The notes: a model not told the origin generated them from the sequence alone. A stretch of DNA of 64,000 nucleotides from Caenibacillus caldisaponilyticus (GCF_002003465.1 NZ_BDDQ01000003.1:63-64062); one strand, 5' to 3'; shown: positions 7,994 through 16,399, counted from the stretch's first letter. Numbers and translations: made by a program.

Positions 7994-9835
7994 GTGGAGA
8001 CGAGGCAAGCGTATATCATGGAACGGCTGCGCATCGCCAAAGAGCCGGTCAGCGGCAACGCGTTGGCCGAAGAGTTAAACGTGTCTTCGCGGACCATCCG
8101 AAATCTCATAAAACAATTGAATGCGTCGCTCAAAGCATATGGGGCGGCCATCGAATCACGGCGCGGGAGCGGCTATCAATTGATCATTTACGACAGCCGG
8201 GCTTTCGCCAAATGGGCGGACGGCACCAAAAGGCAAAAGGAAGCACAAGGGGATCGGGACGGTCGAAAGCGCTGGATCATTGAATTTTTGGTGGATCATA
8301 CCTATTTAAAATTGGACCGGGCCGCAGACCAACTTTATGTCAGTCGCTCGACGCTCTCGCAAGATCTCAAAGCGTTGAAACCAATTTTGGGAAAATACGG
8401 ACTATCGCTCAAATCCAAGCCGAATTACGGCATTTACATCGATGGTGAAGAATATGATTTCCGCCTGTTTTTATTGAATGAAGGTCCGAAAAAAGAAGCC
8501 GATCCGGCCCTTGTCCGTTTGATCCATGAATGGGCCGGGCAGACCGGCGTGGTGCTGCGCGGCGACGGCATTGCGGAAATCGCCCGGTACATCCAAATCG
8601 CCCGGCGGCGCAACGCGGCGGGACATCCGCTGAAAACGCTGCCTTTTGATCCCGGCTGTTTGCGGAACGAGGCGGAATTCGAATGGAGCGGCCGCATGCT
8701 CAAAAGCCTCTCTGAAGAGGCGCCGCCTTTGACAGCGGGCGACCGGCTCTTCCTGACCATGCTCATCATCAAACATCGCGTCACGAGCATGGTCTATCCA
8801 AACGATCTTGCCGATGCGGGAGGGCTCGCCGATCTGACCGAAGCGGTGACCGATTTGTTGGAGCAACGGTTGGCGCTTCGCCCGACGAAGGAATGGCGGC
8901 AATATTTTATCCGCCATCTTCTGCCCGCTTTAAAACGGGCGCGGTACGGACTTGTCGCCAAAAACGAGATGTTGGAGGAAATCAAAAAACAATATCCGCA
9001 CGCGTTTGACTTGGCGCTGCAAGCGATCGATTTGATTAAGGATCGCTTCGGCATCACCCTCTCGGAAGATGAAGCCGGCTTTTTGGCATTGCATTTGCAG
9101 CAAGCCCGTGAAGCTCGCCTTGAAAAAATTCCCGTCGCCATCGTATGTACGTCGGGCATCGCGTCGGCGCAAATTTTAAAGAAGAAGGTGGAAGGGCTAT
9201 ACGGGAACCGCCTCCAGATTACCGGGCTGTATGACAGCGGGGCATTGAAAGATAAAATCGGGCGCCATTGCCGGTTGATCTTATCGACCGTTCCGTTACC
9301 GGACGATGTTGGCTGTCCGGTGCTCGTCGTCCATCCATTGTTGACGGCCGATGATCAAATAAAAATACAGACGGCCATCAAATCATCCGATCGCTCTCCG
9401 CTGAAGCCGCCGTTATTTTTCCGGGACGTGACCTTCCGCTCGCCGACGGATGCGATCGTTTTCCTCGCCGGCGCGGTGATACGGAACGGCTATGCGCCTG
9501 AAGAATTGCTGGCGTTGACATTAAAGCGGGAGCGCGTGTCGCCAACGGCTTTCGGGGGCAACATGGCGTTGCCGCATCCGGCGGAACCGTGCGGTTATGA
9601 GACGGTTTTGGCCGTCGCCTTGTTGAACAAACCGATGGATTGGGGGCCGGACCGCCAAAAGGTGGAGTTGGTGTTTTTGTTGTCGGTCAAAAAAGGCAAC
9701 GATCGCGACTTGGATGACATTTATGAACGCCTGCTCCTCATCATGGAACGCCCGGCGCTGCAGAAGAAAGCGTTGCAACTGGACGGTTTTTCGGCTTTTC
9801 AACGATTCTGGGAACAGCTCGATGCGGTCCGTTGA
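7994..9835 (+). CDS. licR: LicR-type PTS-regulated transcriptional activator
   Basis: 613 residues. Domains in order: an HTH (MERLRIAKEPVSGNALAEEL), a second Mga-like HTH (DQLYVSRSTLSQDL near 115), two PRDs (about 165-380), an EIIB-Gat-like domain with CTSGIAS near 392, and a C-terminal EIIA-Fru-like domain with the MALPHP site near 527. Such proteins activate beta-glucoside operons; PTS phosphorylation of the PRDs and EII domains couples activity to substrate and glucose. GTG 7994 is chosen because CGAAAGGGG (7977-7985) is 8 nt upstream. It directly precedes its presumed target operon. Confidence 0.88.
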   Translation: METRQAYIMERLRIAKEPVSGNALAEELNVSSRTIRNLIKQLNASLKAYGAAIESRRGSGYQLIIYDSRAFAKWADGTKRQKEAQGDRDGRKRWIIEFLVDHTYLKLDRAADQLYVSRSTLSQDLKALKPILGKYGLSLKSKPNYGIYIDGEEYDFRLFLLNEGPKKEADPALVRLIHEWAGQTGVVLRGDGIAEIARYIQIARRRNAAGHPLKTLPFDPGCLRNEAEFEWSGRMLKSLSEEAPPLTAGDRLFLTMLIIKHRVTSMVYPNDLADAGGLADLTEAVTDLLEQRLALRPTKEWRQYFIRHLLPALKRARYGLVAKNEMLEEIKKQYPHAFDLALQAIDLIKDRFGITLSEDEAGFLALHLQQAREARLEKIPVAIVCTSGIASAQILKKKVEGLYGNRLQITGLYDSGALKDKIGRHCRLILSTVPLPDDVGCPVLVVHPLLTADDQIKIQTAIKSSDRSPLKPPLFFRDVTFRSPTDAIVFLAGAVIRNGYAPEELLALTLKRERVSPTAFGGNMALPHPAEPCGYETVLAVALLNKPMDWGPDRQKVELVFLLSVKKGNDRDLDDIYERLLLIMERPALQKKALQLDGFSAFQRFWEQLDAVR

Positions 9836-9865
9836 CCTTTTTCCGTTGCATAGCGGAAAAAGGTC
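9834..9865 (+). promoter_or_regulatory. Perfect 12-bp inverted repeat after licR
   Basis: GACCTTTTTCCG (9834-9845) and CGGAAAAAGGTC (9854-9865) flank an 8-nt loop; the first arm overlaps the licR stop codon. No T-run follows, so it is not a standard terminator. It may be an operator for the PTS genes, an RNA-processing stem or a partial barrier between licR and the EIIB gene. Confidence 0.6.
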
Positions 9866-9914
9866 GAACTGTATATATGGGCGGAATTTTCTTATATTGG
9901 AGGTGAAGCGCCCT

Positions 9915-9950
9915 TTGCGACAAAAGAGGCCGCAAGGGGCGGAAGGATGA
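9915..9950 (+). CDS. Possible 11-residue leader peptide
   Basis: TTG at 9915 is preceded at 9 nt by GGAGGTG (9899-9905), the best ribosome binding site before the EIIB gene. It encodes MRQKRPQGAEG, and its TGA overlaps the EIIB start as ATGA. A stem (CGCCCTTTGCG 9909-9919 against CGCAAGGGGCG 9931-9941) covers the Shine-Dalgarno of EIIB, so translation of this peptide could open it. No family is known; this is a reading of layout only. Confidence 0.35.
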   Translation: MRQKRPQGAEG

Positions 9951-10612
9951 AAGGATCCTTGAAGGTCTATCTTTGTTGTTCGGGTGGGATGTCGACGAGC
10001 CTGTTGGCGAAACGGGCGCGGCAAGCCGCCGCCGAGCGTTCCGTTTCCATCGACATTCAAGCGGTGGACAGCGATCTGCTGGAGCGGAAGCTCGAGGGTG
10101 CGGACCTTGTGCTTTTGGGGCCGCACTTGCGGTACAAAGCCGACAGCATTCAAAGGCGGGCGCCGAAATCCGTGCGCGTGGCCATCATTGACACGGCGAT
10201 TTACCAAACGTTCGACGGCCACCGGCTCTTGGACCAAATCCTTTCGTACAACATGGTAGCCGCGCCGGGTCGGAGAAAATCTTTCTCGGATGAGGAGAGT
10301 GGGACGATGAAAATCATGCTTTGTTGCGCGGCCGGCATGTCGACGAGTCTGCTCGTCGCCAAAATGCAGGAAGCCGCGAAGAAGGAAGGTTTGGAAGCGG
10401 AAATCACCGCGCTGCCTGCGGATGAAGCCAAGCAAAAATTGCATGAGGTGGACGTCGTTTTGCTCGGCCCGCAAGTTCGTTATTTGTTCAACGAAATGAA
10501 AACGCTTGCATATGAACATGGCATTAAAGCCGATGTCATCCAACCGATGCATTACGGGCTTTGCGACGGAGCGGCCGTTCTCAAACAAGCGGTGGATTTG
10601 ATTAAGAGTTGA
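9947..10612 (+). CDS. Tandem PTS EIIB-EIIB protein, lactose/cellobiose family
   Basis: 221 residues made of two complete EIIB domains. Domain 1 (about 5-105) has the phosphocysteine loop CCSGGMSTSLL with Cys11; domain 2 (121-221) has CCAAGMSTSLL with Cys127. EIIB passes phosphate from EIIA to the sugar during EIIC transport; family members are normally ~100 residues with one domain. Domain 2 starts exactly at an in-frame ATG (10307) that has GAGGAG 9 nt upstream, so it may also be made alone. Both cysteines are retained. It is followed by EIIC after 93 bp. Confidence 0.85.
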   Translation: MKGSLKVYLCCSGGMSTSLLAKRARQAAAERSVSIDIQAVDSDLLERKLEGADLVLLGPHLRYKADSIQRRAPKSVRVAIIDTAIYQTFDGHRLLDQILSYNMVAAPGRRKSFSDEESGTMKIMLCCAAGMSTSLLVAKMQEAAKKEGLEAEITALPADEAKQKLHEVDVVLLGPQVRYLFNEMKTLAYEHGIKADVIQPMHYGLCDGAAVLKQAVDLIKS

Positions 10613-10705
10613 TGAAGGGCCTACCCGGATTTTTTATCCATGAAACGGGCTTTCCATTCGTTGAATTGCGGCCTGCAACGCGAGGAAGAAGGGAGATGAA
10701 ACAGG

Positions 10706-12034
10706 ATGAACAAATTGATGAATTGGCTTGAAAAATACATCACACCGCTGGCTGCCAAGCTGGGCAATCAACGCCATCTCGTTTCCATCCGCGACGGCAT
10801 CATCGTCACCATGCCTTTGATCATCGTCGGTTCACTGTTTTTGATCGTCGCCAACCTGCCGATCCCCGGCTTCGGCGATATGATGGCGCACCTGTTCGGG
10901 GAGAAATGGCAAGATAAACTGACGTATCCCGTCGGCGCCACCTTTGACATCATCGGCCTGGTCGTCAGCTTCGGGGTCGCTTACCGGTTGGCCGAGCGGT
11001 ATCGCGTCGATCCGGTGTCGGCCGGCGTCATTTCCCTCGCCGCCTTTATCCTGACAACGCCGCATGAGATGTTGTATGCGACGGCGGCGGGCAAATCGGA
11101 ACTGGTGACGGGGGTGCTGCCCGTCAGCCTATTGAGCAGCAAAGGCATCTTTATCGCCATGATTTTCGCTTTGATTTCGACCGAAATTTACCGAATCATC
11201 GTCCAAAAGGACATTACGATCAAAATGCCTCCGACCGTCCCGCCGGCCGTGGCGAAATCCTTTGCCGCATTAATTCCGGCATTTGCCGTTCTCGTTGTGG
11301 TTTGGCTCATACGCCTGGCCGTTGCTTATACGCCGTGGAAAGACATTCCGACGATGATTTCCACGTTGATCAGCATGCCGTTGAAGCATCTTGGCGGCGG
11401 GCTCGGCGGTATCTTGATCGCGGTGTTTTGCATCCAGCTCCTTTGGGTCGTCGGCCTGCACGGCGATGCGATCGTCGGCAGCATCATGATGCCCATTTGG
11501 CTCGCCTTAATGGATGAAAACCGCAAAGTGTTTATGGCTCATCCGCACGCCGATTTGCCGAATGTTGTCACGTCGCAATTTTATGAAGTCTGGACGACCG
11601 TCGGCGGTTCCGGTTTTACGATTGCACTCGTTCTCTATTATTTGTTCTTGGCGCGCAGCAAACAGTTGAAGCAGCTCGGCAGTTTGGCGATCGGTCCGGC
11701 GATCTTTAATATCAATGAGCCGGTCATCTTCGGCACGCCGATCGTGATGAATCCGATGTTGATCATCCCGTTTATTTTTGCCCCGCTCGTCATCGTGTTG
11801 GTGACTTATCTGTCCATGGATATGGGTTTGGTGGCCAAACCGAGCGGCGTCGCCGTCCCGTGGACGACCCCGATTTTCATCAGCGGCCTGTTGGCTTCAG
11901 GCGGGAAGCTTTCCGGCGCGGTCATTCAACTTGTCGATTTGCTCTTGGCGCTCCTCATTTATTATCCGTTCTTCCGGATGTTGGATAAACAACATTATCG
12001 AGAAGAGCGGGCGGCAGAAGCGCCGGAACAATAA
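10706..12034 (+). CDS. licC: PTS beta-glucoside EIIC permease (LicC/CelB type)
   Basis: 442 residues, normal for a lactose/cellobiose-family EIIC. An inner-membrane protein with about ten hydrophobic segments that binds and translocates the disaccharide. Family motifs include the N-terminal SIRDGIIVTMPLIIVGS, the LWVVGLHGDAIVGSI segment near 250, and INEPVIFGTPIVMNP near 335-350 with the conserved glutamate. Start ATG 10706 follows AAGAAGGGAG. It sits between EIIB and the GH4 enzyme, so it imports the substrate of that enzyme as the 6-phosphate. Confidence 0.93.
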   Translation: MNKLMNWLEKYITPLAAKLGNQRHLVSIRDGIIVTMPLIIVGSLFLIVANLPIPGFGDMMAHLFGEKWQDKLTYPVGATFDIIGLVVSFGVAYRLAERYRVDPVSAGVISLAAFILTTPHEMLYATAAGKSELVTGVLPVSLLSSKGIFIAMIFALISTEIYRIIVQKDITIKMPPTVPPAVAKSFAALIPAFAVLVVVWLIRLAVAYTPWKDIPTMISTLISMPLKHLGGGLGGILIAVFCIQLLWVVGLHGDAIVGSIMMPIWLALMDENRKVFMAHPHADLPNVVTSQFYEVWTTVGGSGFTIALVLYYLFLARSKQLKQLGSLAIGPAIFNINEPVIFGTPIVMNPMLIIPFIFAPLVIVLVTYLSMDMGLVAKPSGVAVPWTTPIFISGLLASGGKLSGAVIQLVDLLLALLIYYPFFRMLDKQHYREERAAEAPEQ

Positions 12035-12076
12035 ACGCCCGTGCCGAAGCATAATGTTTACTGGGGGGAATGTGCC

Positions 12077-13399
12077 ATGCTGAAAATCGCAACTATCGGT
12101 GGCGGATCGAGTTACACGCCCGAGCTGATCGAAGGCTTTATCAAGCGTTACGACGAATTGCCCGTCTCCGACATTTGGCTCGTCGATATCGAAGAAGGCC
12201 GCGAAAAGCTTGAAATCGTCGGGGCGTTGGCGAAGCGGATGGTGGAGAAAGCGGGCGTCCCGATCAACATCCATTTGACGTTGGATCGGCGTGAAGCGTT
12301 GGAAGGCGCCGATTTCGTCACGACGCAATTCCGCGTCGGCCTCCTCGATGCCCGCGTGAAAGATGAAAAAATCCCGTTGAAGTACGGCGTCATCGGCCAA
12401 GAAACGAACGGGCCGGGCGGGCTTTTTAAAGCGCTTCGCACGATACCGGTGATGCTCGACATCTGCGAGGACATGGCGGAATTCTGTCCCGACGCCTGGC
12501 TGATCAACTTTACAAACCCGGCGGGCATGGTGACGGAGGCGGTGCTCCGTTACGGCGCCGTAAAAAAGGTCATCGGGCTTTGCAACCTGCCGATCCACAC
12601 GAAGATCCGCATCGCCCAAGTCCTTGGCGTTGAACCCGAACGCGTTTATATTCAATTCGCCGGGCTCAACCATATGGTGTACGGCTTGAACGTCTTTTTG
12701 GACGGCGAAAATGTGACGCAAAAGGTATTGGGGATTCTCGCGGGCGAAACCTCGTCGGACATCGACGTGAAAAACATCCCCGATCTCGGCTGGGAGCCCG
12801 ATTTTATCAAGGCGCTGGGCGTTTTGCCTTGCCCCTATCATCGCTATTATTATCAAACGCAAAAAATGCTCGAGGAAGAGCTGGAAGCGGTGAAAAAGGA
12901 AGGCGTCCGGGCGGAGGTTGTCAAGAAATTGGAAGCGGACTTGTTCGAGCTGTACAAAGATCCGAACCTGAACGTCAAGCCGCCGCAACTTGAAAAGCGG
13001 GGAGGCGCTTATTACAGCGACGCGGCGTGCAACTTGATCGCCTCCATCTACAATGACCGCCGCGACATTCAAACGGTCAATGTCAGGAATAACGGCACGA
13101 TTGCCGGCATTCCCGACGACTCGGCGGTCGAAGTGAACTGCGTGATCACGAAGGACGGCCCGCAGCCGATTCACGTCGGCGCCTTGCCGGTCGCCGTCAA
13201 CGGCCTCGTCCAACAGATCAAATCTTTTGAACGCACGGCGATCGAAGCCGCCGTCACGGGCGATTACCACAAAGCGCTGCTGGCGATGACGATCAACCCG
13301 CTCGTCCCGTCCGACACGATCGCCAAACAAATTCTGGATGACATGCTCGAAGCGCACAAGGATTATCTCCCGCAATTCTTTAGCCGCGCCCATTCTTGA
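12077..13399 (+). CDS. licH: 6-phospho-beta-glucosidase, glycoside hydrolase family 4
   Basis: 440 residues. GH4 enzymes use NAD+ and a divalent metal and split 6-phospho-glucosides by a redox-elimination route. Visible: the Rossmann motif GGGSSYTPELIEG at 8-20, NFTNPAGMVTEA near 150, the metal-binding cysteine in GLCNLP near 174, and the histidine in GLNHMVYG near 203. ATG 12077 is chosen for GGGGGG immediately upstream; an in-frame ATG 12041 lacks a site. Last gene of the operon, followed by a strong terminator. It hydrolyses the phosphorylated sugar brought in by the upstream EIIC. Confidence 0.95.
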   Translation: MLKIATIGGGSSYTPELIEGFIKRYDELPVSDIWLVDIEEGREKLEIVGALAKRMVEKAGVPINIHLTLDRREALEGADFVTTQFRVGLLDARVKDEKIPLKYGVIGQETNGPGGLFKALRTIPVMLDICEDMAEFCPDAWLINFTNPAGMVTEAVLRYGAVKKVIGLCNLPIHTKIRIAQVLGVEPERVYIQFAGLNHMVYGLNVFLDGENVTQKVLGILAGETSSDIDVKNIPDLGWEPDFIKALGVLPCPYHRYYYQTQKMLEEELEAVKKEGVRAEVVKKLEADLFELYKDPNLNVKPPQLEKRGGAYYSDAACNLIASIYNDRRDIQTVNVRNNGTIAGIPDDSAVEVNCVITKDGPQPIHVGALPVAVNGLVQQIKSFERTAIEAAVTGDYHKALLAMTINPLVPSDTIAKQILDDMLEAHKDYLPQFFSRAHS

Positions 13400-13447
13400 T
13401 GAGCGGATTCGCATTCTGAAAAGTGCATGCGAATAGCAGAAGAGAGG

Positions 13448-13490
13448 AATGGACCCAAAAGGCGACAATGACCTTTTGGGTCCATTTTCT
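13448..13490 (+). terminator. Rho-independent terminator of the PTS/GH4 operon
   Basis: Perfect 15-bp stem AATGGACCCAAAAGG / CCTTTTGGGTCCATT over a 9-nt loop, then TTTCT. It lies between convergent genes and could serve both. Confidence 0.9.
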
Positions 13491-13564
13491 GGTTGGACGA
13501 TAAGCCTTAGATTCGACACATCGTTTTTTCCCATTCCGCAGAAAAAGTCCGCCTTCGAGCCCTT

Positions 13565-14740
13565 TTACCGGCTGAGTTGAGAAAGCTGTGCTTGGGTTCC
13601 TTGGATGATCACAGGGTGTGCCGAAGGGGAAACCCATTTGAGCAGTTTAAGCATGTTTGCTTCGGATACGGCCGTGCATCCAGCGGTGTAAGGACCGGGC
13701 ATCACGTGCAGAAAGATGGCGCTGCCGCGGCCTTTGATAATCGGATCCATATTAAAACGAATGATCATCGCGTATTTATACGCAGGAATTCGAAGGCGTT
13801 CAAACGATTTCCATCGTTTTTTCGGATCGCCTTTGTAAACGATCCATTTATTATAGTCGGAAGATGTGACGTCATCGACCCAGTAATCATATTTGGTGGT
13901 CATTTTGTATGATAACTTCACGCCGGAAGGCTTGGGAACCGTTCCGAAAGCCTTGCCAATGTCAAAGATGCCCGCAGGCGAACGCATATCGCCTTCGCGA
14001 TGATTAAACGTGATGCCTCGTTTACCAATGACCGCAATCATGGTATAAACTTTCGTCCAATGCCCTGAACGATATTGGTATGCAGATAATGTGGCGCTGT
14101 AACTTGATGATGAACGGGCGGTTACAATCATGGCCTGGGTGGCGTGCCTTGTTCGATAGACTTTATTTAACAATCGATCTGTCGTAGACAAAGGCTTTGA
14201 TTTTGATGGCTTTGATAGGGGTCGCGAATGAGAAACGACCGCCGACGGTTTACTTGCCTTGTTCGGAGCCGATGGTTTTTTAGTCGTTAAAATCGAGGAA
14301 GAGACCCAGCCTGTTTGATTGTGCTGGCCGTAATGAACGTGGTACCAAATCGTTTTGCCGTTCAATTTTTTCTCAAAAGCATGGACTTGCTTACCGCGTG
14401 TTAATACGTCGAGGATCGAATAATTTGTTCCCGCGCCGCTTCGGATGTTTCCGGATGATGAAAGATAAAAGGTTGCGTGATAGGAGGTAATAGAAGCTTT
14501 TTTCGGTAAAGCAACAGATGTTTTTGTTGATGTAGAGGAGGCAGAGACTGTTTCATCGGAAACGTCATTTTTTGAATCGAACGTTGGAGATGTCATATTT
14601 TTTTGCGACGGTGTGAATGATGCCGTTGCATGATGCATGGTTTCCGCATTTTTCTTTTGATGATCAATAGAGGTTTCATTACAAGCGGTCAATGCGATGC
14701 AGGCAATGAGCAAATAAGCCCCCTTTTTAAAAACATTCAT
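13565..14740 (-). CDS. L,D-transpeptidase lipoprotein with SH3 domain
   Basis: 391 residues. A lipoprotein signal ends LTAC with Cys20, so the enzyme is exported and tethered to the membrane. A serine/lysine-rich linker leads to a bacterial SH3 domain (about 88-150; SSGNIRSGAGTNYSILDVL, then GWVSSSI), another Lys/Ser/Pro linker, then a YkuD-like catalytic domain (about 195-385) with His345 and catalytic Cys355 in TAGCTAVSE. Such enzymes cross-link or remodel peptidoglycan; the SH3 part binds cell wall. The motif is GCT rather than the SHGC of most YkuD members. It follows phr on the same strand behind a terminator. Confidence 0.87.
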   Translation of the reverse strand: MNVFKKGAYLLIACIALTACNETSIDHQKKNAETMHHATASFTPSQKNMTSPTFDSKNDVSDETVSASSTSTKTSVALPKKASITSYHATFYLSSSGNIRSGAGTNYSILDVLTRGKQVHAFEKKLNGKTIWYHVHYGQHNQTGWVSSSILTTKKPSAPNKASKPSAVVSHSRPLSKPSKSKPLSTTDRLLNKVYRTRHATQAMIVTARSSSSYSATLSAYQYRSGHWTKVYTMIAVIGKRGITFNHREGDMRSPAGIFDIGKAFGTVPKPSGVKLSYKMTTKYDYWVDDVTSSDYNKWIVYKGDPKKRWKSFERLRIPAYKYAMIIRFNMDPIIKGRGSAIFLHVMPGPYTAGCTAVSEANMLKLLKWVSPSAHPVIIQGTQAQLSQLSR

Positions 14741-15022
14741 TTAATACATTCCCTTTCGTTTTTTATATTTTATTACAAAACAGATTATTTGGGTGGTGCT
14801 TATTAACGCCATTGATGATGCCATGGGTGCATTTTTAAGATCTGTTGTGTAAAACAAGAAAGGGAAATAGCAAATGGTTTCCATTTATAAATGTTGACCG
14901 CTTTAAATATAGTTGACGATGACGTACATGTTTTCACGGGATTTATCATGAATGATCAATGATAAGCAATGAGCAGTTTGATTGATAAAAAAGAGCGCGG
15001 GTTAGGCGCTCTCACTCCCGTT
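14741..15022. other. Intergenic region between phr and the L,D-transpeptidase gene
   Basis: AT-rich and without a gene. It holds the rap-phr terminator at its right end (14986-15013) and presumably the L,D-transpeptidase promoter on the minus strand. No clear -35/-10 pair was identified. Confidence 0.4.
14986..15013 (-). terminator. Terminator of rap-phr
   Basis: On the minus strand AGAGCGC and GCGCTCT form a stem over a loop of about 8 nt, followed by six Ts. It begins 10 bp after the phr stop codon. Confidence 0.9.
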
Positions 15023-15298
15023 TCAAATTTGGTTACCGATGGACTCGGGGACGTATTCGTGTTTGGCTACTTGAAAATCAAACGAATCGGGCACATATTC
15101 ATGTTTTGCCACATCCCGATAACTCGGAGAATCAGGCACATATTCGTGTTTCGCGACATCCTGATAACTCGGAGAATCGGGGACGTATTCGTGTTTGGCT
15201 ACGCTGTCCCCCCAGGACGATTCTTTTAACAAGAGGAGACTAAGACAAGCGAACAAAATCCCAACCAATCCAATCAACCGTCTTTTATATGTTTTCAC
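15023..15298 (-). CDS. Phr pheromone precursor with four peptide copies
   Basis: 91 residues. A basic start (KTYKRR) and hydrophobic core (about 8-24) form a Sec signal; the rest is four near-identical units: VAKHEYVPDS at 33-42, 48-57 and 63-72, and VAKHEYVPES at 77-86, with spacers PSYQD, PSYRD and FDFQ. Phr precursors are normally 40-60 residues and yield one 5-7-residue peptide that re-enters by the oligopeptide permease and binds Rap. This one could yield four. Ribosome site GAGGAGGGG at 8 nt. It lies 18 bp after rap on the same strand. The exact mature peptide is not known. Confidence 0.85.
   Translation of the reverse strand: MKTYKRRLIGLVGILFACLSLLLLKESSWGDSVAKHEYVPDSPSYQDVAKHEYVPDSPSYRDVAKHEYVPDSFDFQVAKHEYVPESIGNQI
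15041..15202 (-). repeat. Four tandem pheromone-coding units
   Basis: Units of 45, 45 and then 42 nt, each encoding VAKHEYVP plus DS or ES. Copies 1-3 are nearly identical in DNA; the fourth has diverged after the core. Synonymous changes (for example CAC/CAT-type third-base changes) with the peptide kept suggest selection on the peptide. Confidence 0.9.
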
Positions 15299-15316
15299 GA
15301 CAAACCCCTCCTCGTT

Positions 15317-16399
15317 TTATTTTCCTCTGATCGAGTTTTTGTTCCTAGCAGCCGAAGCGATCCGATAAAAGTTGGCAGCTTCTTTATAGTCTCCTTCATT
15401 AAACATCATATCGGCTAACTCATTGGCGTATTCCTCAACATATGACCACATTTGTCGGTCTTGAAAGTAAACGATGCCATTGATAAGTTGTCCTTTAAGC
15501 GAATCATTTAGGATGTATCGGGCTTCGAGAATGGCGAAATGATGCTTGTATTCGTCAATGCCGTTCGACTTGCAGATTTCCAATCCGTTCGCCAACGTTT
15601 GTTTACCTTTCTCGATTTCTCCGACCCGGAAATATTCCTTGCTCAATGGATAAAGAATGGACAAAAGAAGACCAACATTTGTGTTGCGTTCGAGGCCCTT
15701 TTCGAAGGCGGCAATCGCATCTCGCGAACGCTTTTGTTTGACATACAAATAGCCAAGCGCTTGACACAGGATGTTAAAATTTTGATCATCGCTGAGTTGT
15801 TCATAGAGTTCTCGAGCGGTTTGCAAGTGGGATGTTGCTTTTTCAAAGTCGTTTATATCCTGATAGTTGTGGGCGAGAAGGACATGGCAATCTGCGCATC
15901 TTTTCGTTGCGTTGGATTGGACATAGATGTTTAGGGCTTTATTTACCCATTCAATCGATGGGGTTAAATAGTCTAAATGGAAATGAACCGTACCGAGTTT
16001 ATAATAAAGTTCTGCTTTTTCGATTTTATCATGGACGGCATGGCTGAGCCCGTGCGCCAGTTGGTATTCATCAAGCGATGCGCTGTACTGTTTTAAACTG
16101 TAATAATACAGCCCTTTCAGAAAGTGAAAAGTATATGCTTGTCGAGGGCTTAATCGCGAATGAAAGTTTTCAATGAGAGTGAGGAGGCGATCCGCTTGTC
16201 CGTAGTCCTTTGTCATTGAGAGTTCATGACGGCACGACACCAATAAATAATCGATGTCTATGTGCCTGCCATTCGCTCTCCGTATGAATTGGTCAGCGGT
16301 ATCTTTGGCTTCAAGTGCCTTTTCCTTGTCTTGGAGAAGTAAGTAGTGATTCCATTGTTGGAGAAGTGATTTTCGTTCAGCGATGAATGGCTCATCCAT
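15317..16399 (-). CDS. Rap-type tetratricopeptide response-regulator inhibitor
   Basis: 360 residues with no DNA-binding domain. The N-terminal ~70 residues match the Rap three-helix bundle; the rest is helical repeats with TPR signatures (YYKLGTVHFHLDYLTPSIEWVNKALNIY near 145-172, then ALGYLYVKQKRSRDAIAAFEKGL near 220-242). Rap proteins dephosphorylate Spo0F or block DNA binding by ComA-type regulators, and bound Phr peptide relieves this. The linked phr gene with its own ribosome site supports the call. The target here cannot be read from sequence. ATG 16399 follows GGGTGGGG. Confidence 0.88.
   Translation of the reverse strand: MDEPFIAERKSLLQQWNHYLLLQDKEKALEAKDTADQFIRRANGRHIDIDYLLVSCRHELSMTKDYGQADRLLTLIENFHSRLSPRQAYTFHFLKGLYYYSLKQYSASLDEYQLAHGLSHAVHDKIEKAELYYKLGTVHFHLDYLTPSIEWVNKALNIYVQSNATKRCADCHVLLAHNYQDINDFEKATSHLQTARELYEQLSDDQNFNILCQALGYLYVKQKRSRDAIAAFEKGLERNTNVGLLLSILYPLSKEYFRVGEIEKGKQTLANGLEICKSNGIDEYKHHFAILEARYILNDSLKGQLINGIVYFQDRQMWSYVEEYANELADMMFNEGDYKEAANFYRIASAARNKNSIRGK

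Noticed and set aside
11897-13534. Very long antisense reading frame opposite the GH4 and EIIC genes
   Set aside because: It mirrors the codon pattern of two well-supported genes, contains no domain and has no ribosome site; such frames also occur opposite the sigma-54 regulator and qoxB.
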